Shown piece after piece: positions 47,985-57,352 of a stretch of DNA of 64,000 bases. Source of the DNA: Vibrio sinaloensis (GTDB taxonomy: Bacteria > Pseudomonadota > Gammaproteobacteria > Enterobacterales > Vibrionaceae); contig NZ_JWLV01000010.1 in assembly GCF_000808535.1 (NCBI RefSeq), positions 1 through 64,000 on the forward strand. The letters are read 5' to 3'. The first letter of the stretch is position 1. Every line of letters begins with the position of its first letter. The notes beneath the pieces are model-generated. The model did no database searches and had not been told where the DNA came from. It saw only the letters and a program-made list of their open reading frames with translations. The position numbers were made by a program, and so were the translations under genes.

Positions 47985-50291
47985 ATGTGCACCAAACATA
48001 ACGCCTGCCGCTCTAGCAAAATTGCGGTCAATCCTTCACAAGTGGGTTCTTGTTCTAGCCCGAAAATTGTCAGTATACAGATGGCAGGAGTGCCACAAAC
48101 CGAATTAGACTGTTGTGGCTCCAATACTTGCAGTAGCGGTGGTGATCCGTCTGATGAAGAAAGTGAGTCCGGTGCTTCAACAGAGGCTACCTATACTCAC
48201 AGCTGGAAAGTGAATGGGATGGATTGTCCATCTTGTGCGCGAAAAATCGAAACTGCAGTTAGTAAGATTGAAGGCATTGTCGAAGCAAAAGTGTTATTTG
48301 CCACCGAGAAACTGGTGGTGAAAACCAATCACCAAAACGTTGCCCAACACGTGGAGAACGCCATCCAAGACGCGGGCTTTTCATTCTCGAGCCCAACCAA
48401 GCCCAAAGCAGCGAAAAAGCAGGGGTTAGCCAAACTTATCGATGGCAATGGTCAAATCCTAAGTATCGCCATCGCGATGTTGGTTGCTGCGCTTATCAAG
48501 CCTACTTTGCCTCAAGTAAGTGAGTGGTTATTCGTGCTTACCTGCTTGGCGGGTCTCTATCCTATTGCTAAAAAAGCCGTGTCATTGGCGAAATCTGGTA
48601 CGCCTTTCGCGATAGAAACGCTCATGAGTGTTGCCGCTCTTGGCGCATTGTATCTTGGTGAGACAGTTGAAGCTGCCATGGTTTTGCTGCTGTTTTTAAT
48701 TGGTGAACGTTTAGAAGCGTTTGCTGCGTCTAGGGCACGAAGCGGCGTTCAGTCTTTGATGGAATTGGTGCCGGAAAACGCAACTCAGATTATTGACGGC
48801 CAACGAGTGGAAGTCTCGGCCAGTGAACTGCAACCCGGTGATATTATCGAGGTTTCGCCCGGTGCACGTTTGCCCGCTGACGGTCAGTTATTGGGTGAAG
48901 TGGCGAGCTTTGATGAGAGCGCACTTACCGGAGAATCACTACCCGTTGAGCGTTTTGAAGGTCAGTCAGTCATGGCTGGCGCGGTGGTGGTTGATCGGGT
49001 GGTACGTTTTGCTATCACCTCGAAGCAGGGTGAAAACGCAATCGATCGAATTCTGCACCTTATTGAAGAAGCCGAATCTCGCAAAGCACCACTAGAGCGC
49101 TTTCTTGATAAATTTAGCCGCTGGTATACACCATTAATGATGGTGGTGGCGCTACTTGTCATTATTACGCCACCTTTGTTGTTTGCTCAGCCTTGGGAAA
49201 CATGGGTGTATCGCGGGCTGGCGCTGCTTCTGATTGCATGTCCTTGTGCCTTGGTGATATCGACGCCTGCAGCCATTACATCTGGTCTCGCGGCGGCGGC
49301 TCGTCGAGGGGCGCTGATCAAAGGTGGCGCAGCACTTGAGCAGTTGGGCAAAATAGAAACGGTAGCGTTTGATAAGACTGGAACCTTGACCAAGGGGCAA
49401 CCAGAGGTGACGGACATATTGCCTCTAAACGGCTGGAGCGAACAACAACTTCTCGGAAAAGTGGCGGCGATTGAAGTTGGGTCAAGCCATCCTCTTGCGA
49501 AGTCCGTGGTACGCAAAGCGGATTCTCTCGGAATTGATATTGTCGAAGCACAAAGTAAGCAAGCGCTGGTAGGAAGTGGCGTTCAAGGTTATATCGAGGG
49601 GATTCTTTACCAAGTGATTGCGCCAAGTAAGCTGACGATGACACTCGATCCTGATATTGACAACCTGATTGGTCAATTGGAAGCGCAAGGTAAGACTGTG
49701 GTTGTTGCGACTGCTGGAGAGAACCAAGTGATTGGGCTAATCGCTTGGCAAGATACGCTGCGTGATGATTCAGCTCAGGCGGTCAAAGCACTCAAGGCGT
49801 TAGGTATTAACGCCGTCATGTTGACAGGCGATAACCCTAGAAGTGCCTCAGCGATCAGTTCAATGATCGATATTGACTACAAAGCAAGCCTGCTGCCGCA
49901 AGATAAAGTGACTTATGTTGAGCAGCTCTCGGCCAATGCCAACGTGGCGATGGTGGGGGATGGCATCAATGATGCGCCCGCAATGAAAGCCGCCAGTATT
50001 GGTATTGCGATGGGCGGAGGCACCGATGTGGCATTGGAAACAGCAGACGCTGCGATCACTCATAACCGTTTATTGGAGTTGGCAGGGATGATTGAACTCT
50101 CTCGTGCAACACTTAACAATATTCGACAAAACGTTGCGTTAGCCTTGGGTCTTAAAGGTGTGTTTCTTGTCACCAGTTTGCTTGGTATTACGGGACTTTG
50201 GGTGGCGGTGTTGGCAGATAGTGGCGCGACGGCGATCGTGACACTCAATGCGTTAAGGTTGCTTAAATTTAAATCGAGCCAAGACGCATAG
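47985..50291 (+). CDS. zntA: Zn/Cd/Pb/Hg P1B-type ATPase ZntA
   Basis: An inner-membrane metal exporter. The 768-aa product has a Cys-rich N-terminal extension (ten Cys in residues 1-50), one heavy-metal domain with GMDCPSCARK (Cys81, Cys84), membrane helices from about residue 155, phosphatase motif TGES, the transmembrane CPC in LLIACPCALVIS, phosphorylation site DKTGTLT, GDGINDAPA and the C-terminal helix pair. CPC plus the ZntR-like promoter favour zinc/cadmium/lead over copper. GGGAGATAC precedes the ATG. Confidence 0.95.
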   Translation: MCTKHNACRSSKIAVNPSQVGSCSSPKIVSIQMAGVPQTELDCCGSNTCSSGGDPSDEESESGASTEATYTHSWKVNGMDCPSCARKIETAVSKIEGIVEAKVLFATEKLVVKTNHQNVAQHVENAIQDAGFSFSSPTKPKAAKKQGLAKLIDGNGQILSIAIAMLVAALIKPTLPQVSEWLFVLTCLAGLYPIAKKAVSLAKSGTPFAIETLMSVAALGALYLGETVEAAMVLLLFLIGERLEAFAASRARSGVQSLMELVPENATQIIDGQRVEVSASELQPGDIIEVSPGARLPADGQLLGEVASFDESALTGESLPVERFEGQSVMAGAVVVDRVVRFAITSKQGENAIDRILHLIEEAESRKAPLERFLDKFSRWYTPLMMVVALLVIITPPLLFAQPWETWVYRGLALLLIACPCALVISTPAAITSGLAAAARRGALIKGGAALEQLGKIETVAFDKTGTLTKGQPEVTDILPLNGWSEQQLLGKVAAIEVGSSHPLAKSVVRKADSLGIDIVEAQSKQALVGSGVQGYIEGILYQVIAPSKLTMTLDPDIDNLIGQLEAQGKTVVVATAGENQVIGLIAWQDTLRDDSAQAVKALKALGINAVMLTGDNPRSASAISSMIDIDYKASLLPQDKVTYVEQLSANANVAMVGDGINDAPAMKAASIGIAMGGGTDVALETADAAITHNRLLELAGMIELSRATLNNIRQNVALALGLKGVFLVTSLLGITGLWVAVLADSGATAIVTLNALRLLKFKSSQDA

Positions 50292-50316
50292 TCATCCACG
50301 TTTCATTCATCTGCAC

Positions 50317-50350
50317 AATAACCCTCCCATTTGATGAGAGGGTTATTTTT
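50317..50350 (+). terminator. Terminator after zntA
   Basis: Stem AATAACCCTC/GAGGGTTATT followed by TTTTTT. Confidence 0.88.
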
Positions 50351-50434
50351 TATGCAACTCACGTCGCCAATTTGCTGAAAAATGTGATGCAAACCGGTTT
50401 TGCTTGCAATGTCATAATTTGTTACTCATATAGT

Positions 50435-50450
50435 TGTGAGTTGTGTCACT
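50435..50450. promoter_or_regulatory. CRP site upstream of udp
   Basis: TGTGA-GTTGTG-TCACT matches the CRP palindrome TGTGA-N6-TCACA at nine of ten positions. It lies about 107 bases before udp, whose E. coli homologue is controlled by CRP and CytR. Confidence 0.7.
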
Positions 50451-50556
50451 CTTTATTTTTGAGGAGTTGGTTAGAGTATTCCTGTACCCGATGAATTTAT
50501 AGAGTGAAACCGGTGTTCGAAGAAAGAACGGATTTCACCTCAATAAGGAGCCCCCT

Positions 50557-51315
50557 ATGTCTCAAGCTGTATTCCACCTAGGTGTTACCCAAGAAGATCT
50601 TGCTGGTGCAACATTAGCGATTATTCCTGGTGATCCTGCGCGTGTTCAAAAAATTGCTGAAGAAATGGAGAACCCTGTTTTTCTAGCAAGTCACCGTGAA
50701 TACACGCTTTACCGAGCTGAGCTTGAAGGCAAGCCAGTTGTCGTTTGTTCAACCGGTATCGGTGGTCCTTCTACATCTATCGCAGTTGAAGAGCTAGCGC
50801 AACTTGGTGTTCGTACTTTCCTACGTGTTGGTACAACTGGCGCGATTCAGCCTCACGTAAACGTGGGTGATATGATCGTATCGACGGGTTCTGTTCGTTT
50901 AGATGGTGCGAGCTTACACTTTGCTCCAATGGAATTCCCAGCAGTAGCAGACTTTGAAGTTGCTACAGCGATGAAAGCCGCGGTTGAAGAGTCTGGCGCA
51001 ACAGTGCACATGGGTGTTACTGCTTCAAGCGATACCTTCTACCCAGGTCAAGAGCGTTACGATACTTTCTCTGGCCGCGTTGTTAAGCGTTTCCAAGGTT
51101 CGATGCAAGAATGGCAAGACATGGGCGTACTGAACTTTGAAATGGAGTCAGCAACGCTGCTTACTATGTGTGCAAGCTCTGGTCTGAAAGCAGGCTGTGT
51201 CGCGGGCGTTATTATCAACCGTACGCAGAAAGAGATCCCAGATCACTCAACGCTAAAAGAGACTGAAGCACGCTCAATCAAAGTGGTTATAGAAGCGGCT
51301 CGTAAAATGCTTTAA
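50557..51315 (+). CDS. udp: Uridine phosphorylase
   Basis: Splits uridine with phosphate into uracil and ribose 1-phosphate. The 252-aa product has [13 protein letters not shown], the phosphate-site Arg in [11 protein letters not shown], and [12 protein letters not shown] binding the ribose. AAGGAG precedes the ATG. With uraA, nutA and udk elsewhere in this window it belongs to pyrimidine salvage, though they are not one operon. Confidence 0.96.
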   Translation: MSQAVFHLGVTQEDLAGATLAIIPGDPARVQKIAEEMENPVFLASHREYTLYRAELEGKPVVVCSTGIGGPSTSIAVEELAQLGVRTFLRVGTTGAIQPHVNVGDMIVSTGSVRLDGASLHFAPMEFPAVADFEVATAMKAAVEESGATVHMGVTASSDTFYPGQERYDTFSGRVVKRFQGSMQEWQDMGVLNFEMESATLLTMCASSGLKAGCVAGVIINRTQKEIPDHSTLKETEARSIKVVIEAARKML

Positions 51316-51344
51316 GGCTTGCGCTAGTTAACGCGACCCAATAG

Positions 51345-51383
51345 AAAAAACCTCAATCATGGTCAGCCAGATTGAGGTTTTTT
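51345..51383. terminator. Terminator between udp and DUF1456 gene
   Basis: Stem AACCTCAATC/GATTGAGGTT between convergent genes, with A and T runs at both ends, so it can act on both strands. Confidence 0.88.
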
Positions 51384-51405
51384 AGTCTTCCAATTCAGCG
51401 GTCAG

Positions 51406-51885
51406 TTACGCAACAAACTCTTCTGAATCTGGGCGGTTGGTAAACTGCACGCCGTGTAAGAAATCGCACAGCAGTTGATCGTCACACGCTTTGTAATTCT
51501 TATTGTTCGGTTTGCGGAAGTAAGCACCAACCTCATATTTGCTTAAGCTCACGCCCATTAGCTCCAGTACGTCTAGTACATCTTCCGCTTTCATGTTAAG
51601 CGCGATACGCAACTTCATAAAAATCATGTTGTTGGTTAGCTTTTGTTCAGGCTTAGGTTGTTCGCCTTCTTTTTTCCCACGCTTTAGGTTGATAAATCCG
51701 TTTAGAAATAGCGCCAGTTCTTTATCTTTCATTTTCGTTGCCGACTTATCAGAGTCAGCTTTTAACCAGTCATTGACTTGGTTTGGTGTGATAGGTGAAT
51801 CCACTTGCTCAAACGCTTTTACGATTTGTGCAGGTTTGAGATTCAATGAATGTTGGATACGGCGCAGGATTTCGTTGTTAGTCAC
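51406..51885 (-). CDS. DUF1456 family protein (YehS-like)
   Basis: A 159-aa protein with two similar helical DUF1456 repeats (NEILRRIQHSLNLKPAQIVKAFE at the start and NNMIFMKLRIALNMKAEDVLDVLE from about residue 85). Function is unknown. The start is probably GTG at 51885, giving (M)TNNEILRRIQ; AAGAG lies eight bases upstream, and the longer in-frame extension is not family-like. Confidence 0.9.
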   Translation of the reverse strand: MTNNEILRRIQHSLNLKPAQIVKAFEQVDSPITPNQVNDWLKADSDKSATKMKDKELALFLNGFINLKRGKKEGEQPKPEQKLTNNMIFMKLRIALNMKAEDVLDVLELMGVSLSKYEVGAYFRKPNNKNYKACDDQLLCDFLHGVQFTNRPDSEEFVA

Positions 51886-51976
51886 AGTGGGTGCTCTTAG
51901 GTCTATGAGGTCGAGTTGACCAGGTTTTGTCGGGGAGGACTTTAGCAAAGTTGCGGCATGGTGGATAGTGAGAAAT

Positions 51977-52006
51977 TGGGCTCAAGCAGAGATAAGCCTG
52001 AGCCCT
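51977..52006 (-). terminator. Possible terminator after unknown membrane gene
   Basis: An inverted repeat GGGCTCA/TGAGCCC with extra inner pairing follows the 52020 stop codon on the minus strand, but the downstream T run (AATTTCTC) is weak. Confidence 0.45.
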
Positions 52007-52019
52007 AAAGTCGCAGAGA

Positions 52020-52832
52020 TTAAGCGAGCGTTATCTTAGGCAGTGGCTGATAGAGGCTTTCAGTCATCTCCGATAGCATTTGGTCATATACCTGCGAGAT
52101 GATTAATGAGATATCCGTCGTTAATTGGTACAGGTCATCATTGCTTGCGGTAATTGTGTCACTGGCGTGGATTTCAGTGAGAATATGCATGGCTTTGGAG
52201 CTTGTCGGAGACGCAACCGATAGCGGACTCACCAAGGAGAGCTGGTTGAGCTTGCGCTTGGTTTTGTCGCAGTAGTATTTCACGCGCAGTTCTCCTTCTG
52301 GGTAGCTCCTGTCTTGAATCGAGATTCTTAGCTGAGTGAGCACTTCCATGCTATCAAGTACTTGCTGCCAATTCATATGGTACTCATCGCTGACGTCTTC
52401 GCGTCCGGACTCAATCAACCAAGCGATGGCTATCTCGTCCATTAAAAACATGCAATGGCGAATGGTTTTGCCATGAATCACTTGGTTCCGAGCAACGCTT
52501 CGTTGATCCCAATCTTTATACAGCGACTTTAGCTTCAGTTGGAGAATGCGATACATGGGCTTGTTTTCAAACGGTGCAATGGCAATCAATTGGTTGGAAT
52601 AATCGAGCATAGCGTCGCAAACACCATCCAATTGCGCCTTCACGGCTTGTGTTTGTTGGTTCGAAAGGGCTTGATGAGTCAAAGATCTATGCTGTCGGCA
52701 CAGCTGCATCAGCTGTCTAAGTAAAACTAGTGTGTCGAACTTACGTTCTAGACCGCTGTGGCGCTGACGAGAAAAGTGGAAAAGTGCCGCTAAAACGGCC
52801 AATGAAACAATCAGTGAATAGACAACAAGCAT
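52020..52832 (-). CDS. Unknown membrane-anchored protein
   Basis: A 270-aa protein I cannot place in a named family with confidence. One hydrophobic helix spans about residues 2-20; the rest is soluble and mostly helical. The segment RQLMQLCRQHRSLTHQAL after the membrane helix recalls the start of nitrate/nitrite-sensing (NIT) domains, but no output domain is seen. The start is ATG at 52832 with AAGGAG six bases upstream; the codon two positions earlier is TTG. It is flanked by the DUF1456 gene and metG, both on the same strand but separated by hairpins. Confidence 0.75.
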   Translation of the reverse strand: MLVVYSLIVSLAVLAALFHFSRQRHSGLERKFDTLVLLRQLMQLCRQHRSLTHQALSNQQTQAVKAQLDGVCDAMLDYSNQLIAIAPFENKPMYRILQLKLKSLYKDWDQRSVARNQVIHGKTIRHCMFLMDEIAIAWLIESGREDVSDEYHMNWQQVLDSMEVLTQLRISIQDRSYPEGELRVKYYCDKTKRKLNQLSLVSPLSVASPTSSKAMHILTEIHASDTITASNDDLYQLTTDISLIISQVYDQMLSEMTESLYQPLPKITLA

Positions 52833-52976
52833 AACCAACTCCTTGTAATGGTTTACCTATCAAGTGGTAGAGCAGATTTGGTGCCATAAATTTACTTGTT
52901 ATTATTCAGTGGTTTATGTTTTTATTTGAGAGGGTGATTGAACTGTGATGGTGCAGAGAGCACCGTTGTAGGGAGT

Positions 52977-53007
52977 AAAAAAAGCCCCACTCAAAGAGCA
53001 GGGCTTT
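52977..53007 (-). terminator. Terminator after metG
   Basis: On the minus strand, AAAGCCCTGCTC pairs with GAGTGGGGCTTT and is followed by a T run, directly after the metG stop. Confidence 0.85.
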
Positions 53008-53025
53008 CAATTGGTTGGTTTGTGA

Positions 53026-55086
53026 TTACATCACACGCATGCCTGGTTGTGCGCCTTCGTGCGGCTCAAGAATCCATAGGTCGCTGCCACCTGGGCCAGC
53101 GGCTAGGATCATGCCTTCAGACATACCAAATTTCATCTTACGAGGTTTTAGGTTCGCTACCATTACGGTTAGCTTGCCTTCTAGCTCTTCAGGTTTGTAC
53201 GCTGACTTGATGCCAGAGAACACCTGACGAGTTTCACCGCCGATGTCCAATTGGAACTTAAGCAGCTTGTTTGCTTTTGGCACTTCTTCACACGAGATGA
53301 TGCGCGCGATACGCATATCAACGGCAGCGAAAGCATCAAACTCAATCTCTTCTGCGATAGGATCTTTGTCCAGCTCCGTTTGGCTCGCTTTGTTCTTTGC
53401 TGCTTCTGCCGCTTCTTTTGCTGCAACCTCTGCTGCTGCGTCTTCTTTAGAAGCTTCAACCATTGCTTCAACCTTCTTAGGATCGATGCGGTTGAATAGG
53501 GCTTTGAACTTAGTGATCTCATGACCAGTCAGTGGAGCCGCGATGCCTTCCCAAGTGAGCTCTTCGTTTAGGAACGCTTCAGTACGTGCAGCCAATTCTG
53601 GCATCACTGGTTTTAGATAAGTCATCAGCACGCGGAATAGGTTGATACCAACAGAACAGATGTCTTGCAGCTCTTGGTCTTTACCTTCTTCTTTCGCCAC
53701 AACCCACGGTGCTTTCTCATCAACGTATTGGTTTGCTTTGTCTGCTAGGGCAGTGATTTCACGGATTGCACGACCAAACTCACGAGTCTCGTAAAGCTCT
53801 GCGATGCGGTCAGCCGCGTCTGCGAACTCTTTGTACAACTCTGGCTCTGCGAAGTTAGCTGATAGCTTGCCTTCAAAGCGTTTAGTGATGAAGCCAGCGT
53901 TACGTGATGCTAGGTTAACAATCTTGTTTACTACGTCAGCGTTTACGCGCTGAGTGAAGTCTTCAAGGTTAAGGTCTAGGTCATCGATACGGCTGTTTAG
54001 CTTAGCAGCGTAGTAGTAACGCAGACACTCTGGGTCTAGGTGATCTAGGTAAGTAGCCGCTTTGATGAAGGTGCCTTTTGATTTAGACATCTTCGCGCCG
54101 TTCACCGTTACGTAGCCGTGTACGAATACGTTATCAGGCTTACGGAAACCGCTACCTTCTAGCATTGCAGGCCAGAATAGAGAGTGGAAGTAAACAATGT
54201 CTTTACCGATAAAGTGGTAAAGCTCAGTTGTGCTGTCTTTTTTCCAGTACTCATCGAAATCTAGGTCATCACGCTTGTCACATAGGTTTTTGAATGAACC
54301 CATGTAGCCGATAGGGGCATCTAGCCACACGTAGAAGAACTTGTCTTTTTCACCTGGGATCTCGAAACCGAAGTAAGGCGCGTCACGAGAGATATCCCAC
54401 TGTTGCAAACCAGACTCAAACCACTCTTGCATCTTGTTTGCTGTTTCTGCTTGCAGTGAACCAGAACGTGTCCACTCTTGTAGCATGCTTTCAAACTGAG
54501 GCAGGTCGAAGAAGAAGTGCTCAGAATCTTTCATTACTGGCGTCGCGCCAGAAACTGCTGATTTCGGATCAATCAGTTCAGTCGGGCTGTATGTCTCACC
54601 ACAGTTATCACAGTTGTCGCCGTATTGGTCTTCAGACTTACACTTAGGACAGGTACCTTTTACGAAACGATCCGGTAGGAACATCTCTTTTTCAGGGTCA
54701 AATAGCTGAGAAATCGTACGGCTTGAGATGAAGCCATTTTTCTTAAGCTCTAGATAGATGTGAGAAGCTAGCTCACGGTTCTCTTCTGAGTGCGTGCTGT
54801 GGTAGTTGTCGAAGCTAATATCGAAGCCAGCGAAGTCTTTTTGGTGTTCTTCACTTACTGCAGCGATCATCTCTTCTGGTGTAATTCCCATCTGTTGTGC
54901 TTTTAGCATGATTGGTGTGCCGTGAGCATCGTCAGCACAGATGAAGTTTACAGTGTTGCCACGTAGGCGTTGGTAGCGAACCCAAATGTCAGCTTGAATG
55001 TGCTCAAGCATATGACCTAGGTGAATCGAACCATTAGCGTACGGAAGGGCACAAGTTACCAGCAGTTTTCTTGGATCGTTTGCCAT
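53026..55086 (-). CDS. metG: Methionyl-tRNA synthetase
   Basis: Charges tRNA-Met. The 686-aa long-form enzyme has HLGH at 22-25, the zinc knuckle Cys146, Cys149, Cys159 and Cys162, the KMSKSKG loop near 335, the anticodon-binding helices, an Ala/Lys/Glu linker around 540-575, and a C-terminal EMAP/Trbp111-type tRNA-binding domain that supports dimerisation. It is divergent from mrp, the standard pairing in gamma-proteobacteria. Confidence 0.98.
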   Translation of the reverse strand: MANDPRKLLVTCALPYANGSIHLGHMLEHIQADIWVRYQRLRGNTVNFICADDAHGTPIMLKAQQMGITPEEMIAAVSEEHQKDFAGFDISFDNYHSTHSEENRELASHIYLELKKNGFISSRTISQLFDPEKEMFLPDRFVKGTCPKCKSEDQYGDNCDNCGETYSPTELIDPKSAVSGATPVMKDSEHFFFDLPQFESMLQEWTRSGSLQAETANKMQEWFESGLQQWDISRDAPYFGFEIPGEKDKFFYVWLDAPIGYMGSFKNLCDKRDDLDFDEYWKKDSTTELYHFIGKDIVYFHSLFWPAMLEGSGFRKPDNVFVHGYVTVNGAKMSKSKGTFIKAATYLDHLDPECLRYYYAAKLNSRIDDLDLNLEDFTQRVNADVVNKIVNLASRNAGFITKRFEGKLSANFAEPELYKEFADAADRIAELYETREFGRAIREITALADKANQYVDEKAPWVVAKEEGKDQELQDICSVGINLFRVLMTYLKPVMPELAARTEAFLNEELTWEGIAAPLTGHEITKFKALFNRIDPKKVEAMVEASKEDAAAEVAAKEAAEAAKNKASQTELDKDPIAEEIEFDAFAAVDMRIARIISCEEVPKANKLLKFQLDIGGETRQVFSGIKSAYKPEELEGKLTVMVANLKPRKMKFGMSEGMILAAGPGGSDLWILEPHEGAQPGMRVM

Positions 55087-55242
55087 ACTTAATAATCGCT
55101 TCTAATGATGTATAAAAAATAGAGAGTAATACTACCTTATCCCACCAGTGACTCCAAGGCATCAAAGACCGGAATACCTTAGTTTTTTCAGGGTTCAGTA
55201 TCGGCTGGTGGAGTGTTACGATTGGATGCATAAGGAGGACCT

Positions 55243-56316
55243 ATGCGTCAGTTCACTTCAAAGCAAGATTTCTGTGATTGGTTAAACCAATTTGAGCATT
55301 CAAGCCTAGCGCCTGAATGGGCATCAACACCCAATATTGTCTCGGTAGCGAGCCATGGCTTTAAGATTCAACTGCCTTTTGCTGCCAACCAGTTAGATAA
55401 AGATCTGGCTGAGTGGATCTCATCCCAACAGGCAAAGGGGGAAGTTGCTGCTTTTCATTGCGACATTGAGGTTTCACCAAAAGCGTTGCAAACCAATGTT
55501 GCCGCAGAAGTTAAAGGGGTAAAAAACATTATCGCGGTGACTTCGGCAAAGGGAGGCGTAGGGAAATCAACGACGTCCGTGAACCTTGCGTTGGCCATCG
55601 CGCGCTCTGGCGCCAAGGTTGGCTTGCTCGATGCCGATATTTACGGACCGTCAGTGCCGATGATGCTAGGGCAGATGAACGCGACCCCTGAAGTTAGAGA
55701 CAATAAATGGATGCAGCCGATAGCGTGCCACGGTATCTACACTCATTCGATTGGTTACCTTGTTTCCAAAGATGAAGCGGCTATTTGGCGTGGCCCGATG
55801 GCAGCAAAAGCCTTGGCTCAATTGCTTAATGAAACCGAATGGCCTGATTTAGATTACCTTGTCATAGACATGCCACCAGGCACTGGTGATATTCAATTAA
55901 CACTTGCGCAGCAGGTCCCTGTCACAGGGGCGGTGATTGTGACGACTCCGCAAGATTTAGCATTGGCAGATGCGCGCAAAGGCGCAGCCATGTTCAATAA
56001 AGTTGACGTTCCAGTGATTGGCTTGGTCGAGAACATGAGTTACCACATCTGCAGCCACTGTGGTGAGAAAGAGCACATCTTTGGTGCGGGCGGTGCAGAA
56101 AAGATGTCAAATGAGTACGGCCTCGATCTGCTCGCTCAAGTCCCGTTGCATATTCATGTGCGTGAAGATATCGACAACGGCAAACCAACTGTGGTCGCAA
56201 GACCAGACTCGGAACATGCAATCTGTTACTTAACCTTGGCCGAGTCCGTGTGTTCTCGAATGTTTTGGCATGGCACGCCCAAGCCTGAATCCATTCAATT
56301 TACCATGGTTGAATAA
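55243..56316 (+). CDS. mrp: Iron-sulfur cluster carrier Mrp/ApbC
   Basis: A cytosolic P-loop ATPase that binds and passes on [4Fe-4S] clusters. The 357-aa product has the deviant Walker A SAKGGVGKST at 101-110, DADIYGPSVPMMLG, DMPPGTGDIQL, and the cluster-binding CSHC near 267. The N-terminal 90 residues are a reduced DUF59-like region. AAGGAGG precedes the ATG. Confidence 0.95.
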   Translation: MRQFTSKQDFCDWLNQFEHSSLAPEWASTPNIVSVASHGFKIQLPFAANQLDKDLAEWISSQQAKGEVAAFHCDIEVSPKALQTNVAAEVKGVKNIIAVTSAKGGVGKSTTSVNLALAIARSGAKVGLLDADIYGPSVPMMLGQMNATPEVRDNKWMQPIACHGIYTHSIGYLVSKDEAAIWRGPMAAKALAQLLNETEWPDLDYLVIDMPPGTGDIQLTLAQQVPVTGAVIVTTPQDLALADARKGAAMFNKVDVPVIGLVENMSYHICSHCGEKEHIFGAGGAEKMSNEYGLDLLAQVPLHIHVREDIDNGKPTVVARPDSEHAICYLTLAESVCSRMFWHGTPKPESIQFTMVE

Positions 56317-56331
56317 GGGTGAATGCCGTAG

Positions 56332-56360
56332 AAAAGAGCGCTTTTTGAGCGCTCTTTTTT
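56332..56360 (+). terminator. Terminator after mrp
   Basis: Stem AAAAGAGCGCT/AGCGCTCTTTT with six T, 16 bases after the stop. Confidence 0.9.
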
Positions 56361-56562
56361 GTTCTTATTCTTTGTAATCGTTTGCGTTAGGCGTTTTTAT
56401 TCCAATTCCTAAATTGAGCCGAATCACAACTAGTAACTGCAGACCGAACTCCCTATAATCAGGCGGTTTACCTAAAATTGTCCTAGTACACAGCGCTCAC
56501 AGTAGCGAGCACTGCTAGTATTAGCTTATGACACCAATCAACATTCATCGGGTGCAAGAATA

Positions 56563-57204
56563 ATGTCTGATAATAATCAATGCGTCATCGTCGGTATTGC
56601 TGGCGCGTCTGCTTCTGGAAAAAGTTTAATCGCTAGCACTATTTACAACGAACTGCGTGCAAAAGTGGGCGATCATCAAATTGGTGTGATTACGGAAGAT
56701 TGCTACTACAACGATCAAAGCAAATTGAGCATGGAAGAGCGTGTTAAAACGAACTACGACCACCCGAGCGCACTCGATCATGACTTGCTTTGCGAACATC
56801 TAGAGAGCTTGGTAAAAGGTGAAGCGGTTGAAGTTCCTGAGTACAGCTACACTGAGCACACTCGTACTGACAATACGACAACCATGACACCAAAGAAGGT
56901 GATCATTCTTGAAGGTATTCTTCTGTTAACTGACCCTCGTCTACGTGACTTAATGCACGCAACCGTATTTATGGACACACCACTAGACATTTGCTTGCTT
57001 CGCCGTGTTAAGCGCGATGTTGAAGAGCGTGGTCGTACAATGGACTCTGTGCTTAAGCAGTATCAAGAAACAGTACGTCCAATGTTTATGCAGTTCATTG
57101 AACCATCAAAACAATATGCAGACATTATTGTTCCACGTGGCGGTAAGAACCGCATCGCGATCGACGTATTGAAAGCGCACATCGCCAAACTACTGCGTGC
57201 TTAA
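56563..57204 (+). CDS. udk: Uridine kinase
   Basis: Phosphorylates uridine and cytidine in pyrimidine salvage. The 213-aa product has the P-loop [11 protein letters not shown] at 11-21, the Asp/Tyr region [21 protein letters not shown], and [12 protein letters not shown] in the lid. It is a single-gene unit between terminators, next to mrp as often seen. Confidence 0.96.
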   Translation: MSDNNQCVIVGIAGASASGKSLIASTIYNELRAKVGDHQIGVITEDCYYNDQSKLSMEERVKTNYDHPSALDHDLLCEHLESLVKGEAVEVPEYSYTEHTRTDNTTTMTPKKVIILEGILLLTDPRLRDLMHATVFMDTPLDICLLRRVKRDVEERGRTMDSVLKQYQETVRPMFMQFIEPSKQYADIIVPRGGKNRIAIDVLKAHIAKLLRA

Positions 57205-57234
57205 GCAATCACGAAGACTTTATTTTTTATGAGA

Positions 57235-57266
57235 TAAGTGGCACTTTAGGTGCCACTTTCTTTTTA
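57235..57266 (+). terminator. Terminator after udk
   Basis: Stem AAGTGGCAC/GTGCCACTT with a TTTAG loop, followed by TCTTTTTATG. Confidence 0.85.
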
Positions 57267-57352
57267 TGTTCCTTAGAACGACGAAGTGATCATTTATACT
57301 TGGGATTGTGTCCTGAACAGCAGGATCAATTCACACAGCAAGGATAATGCGA

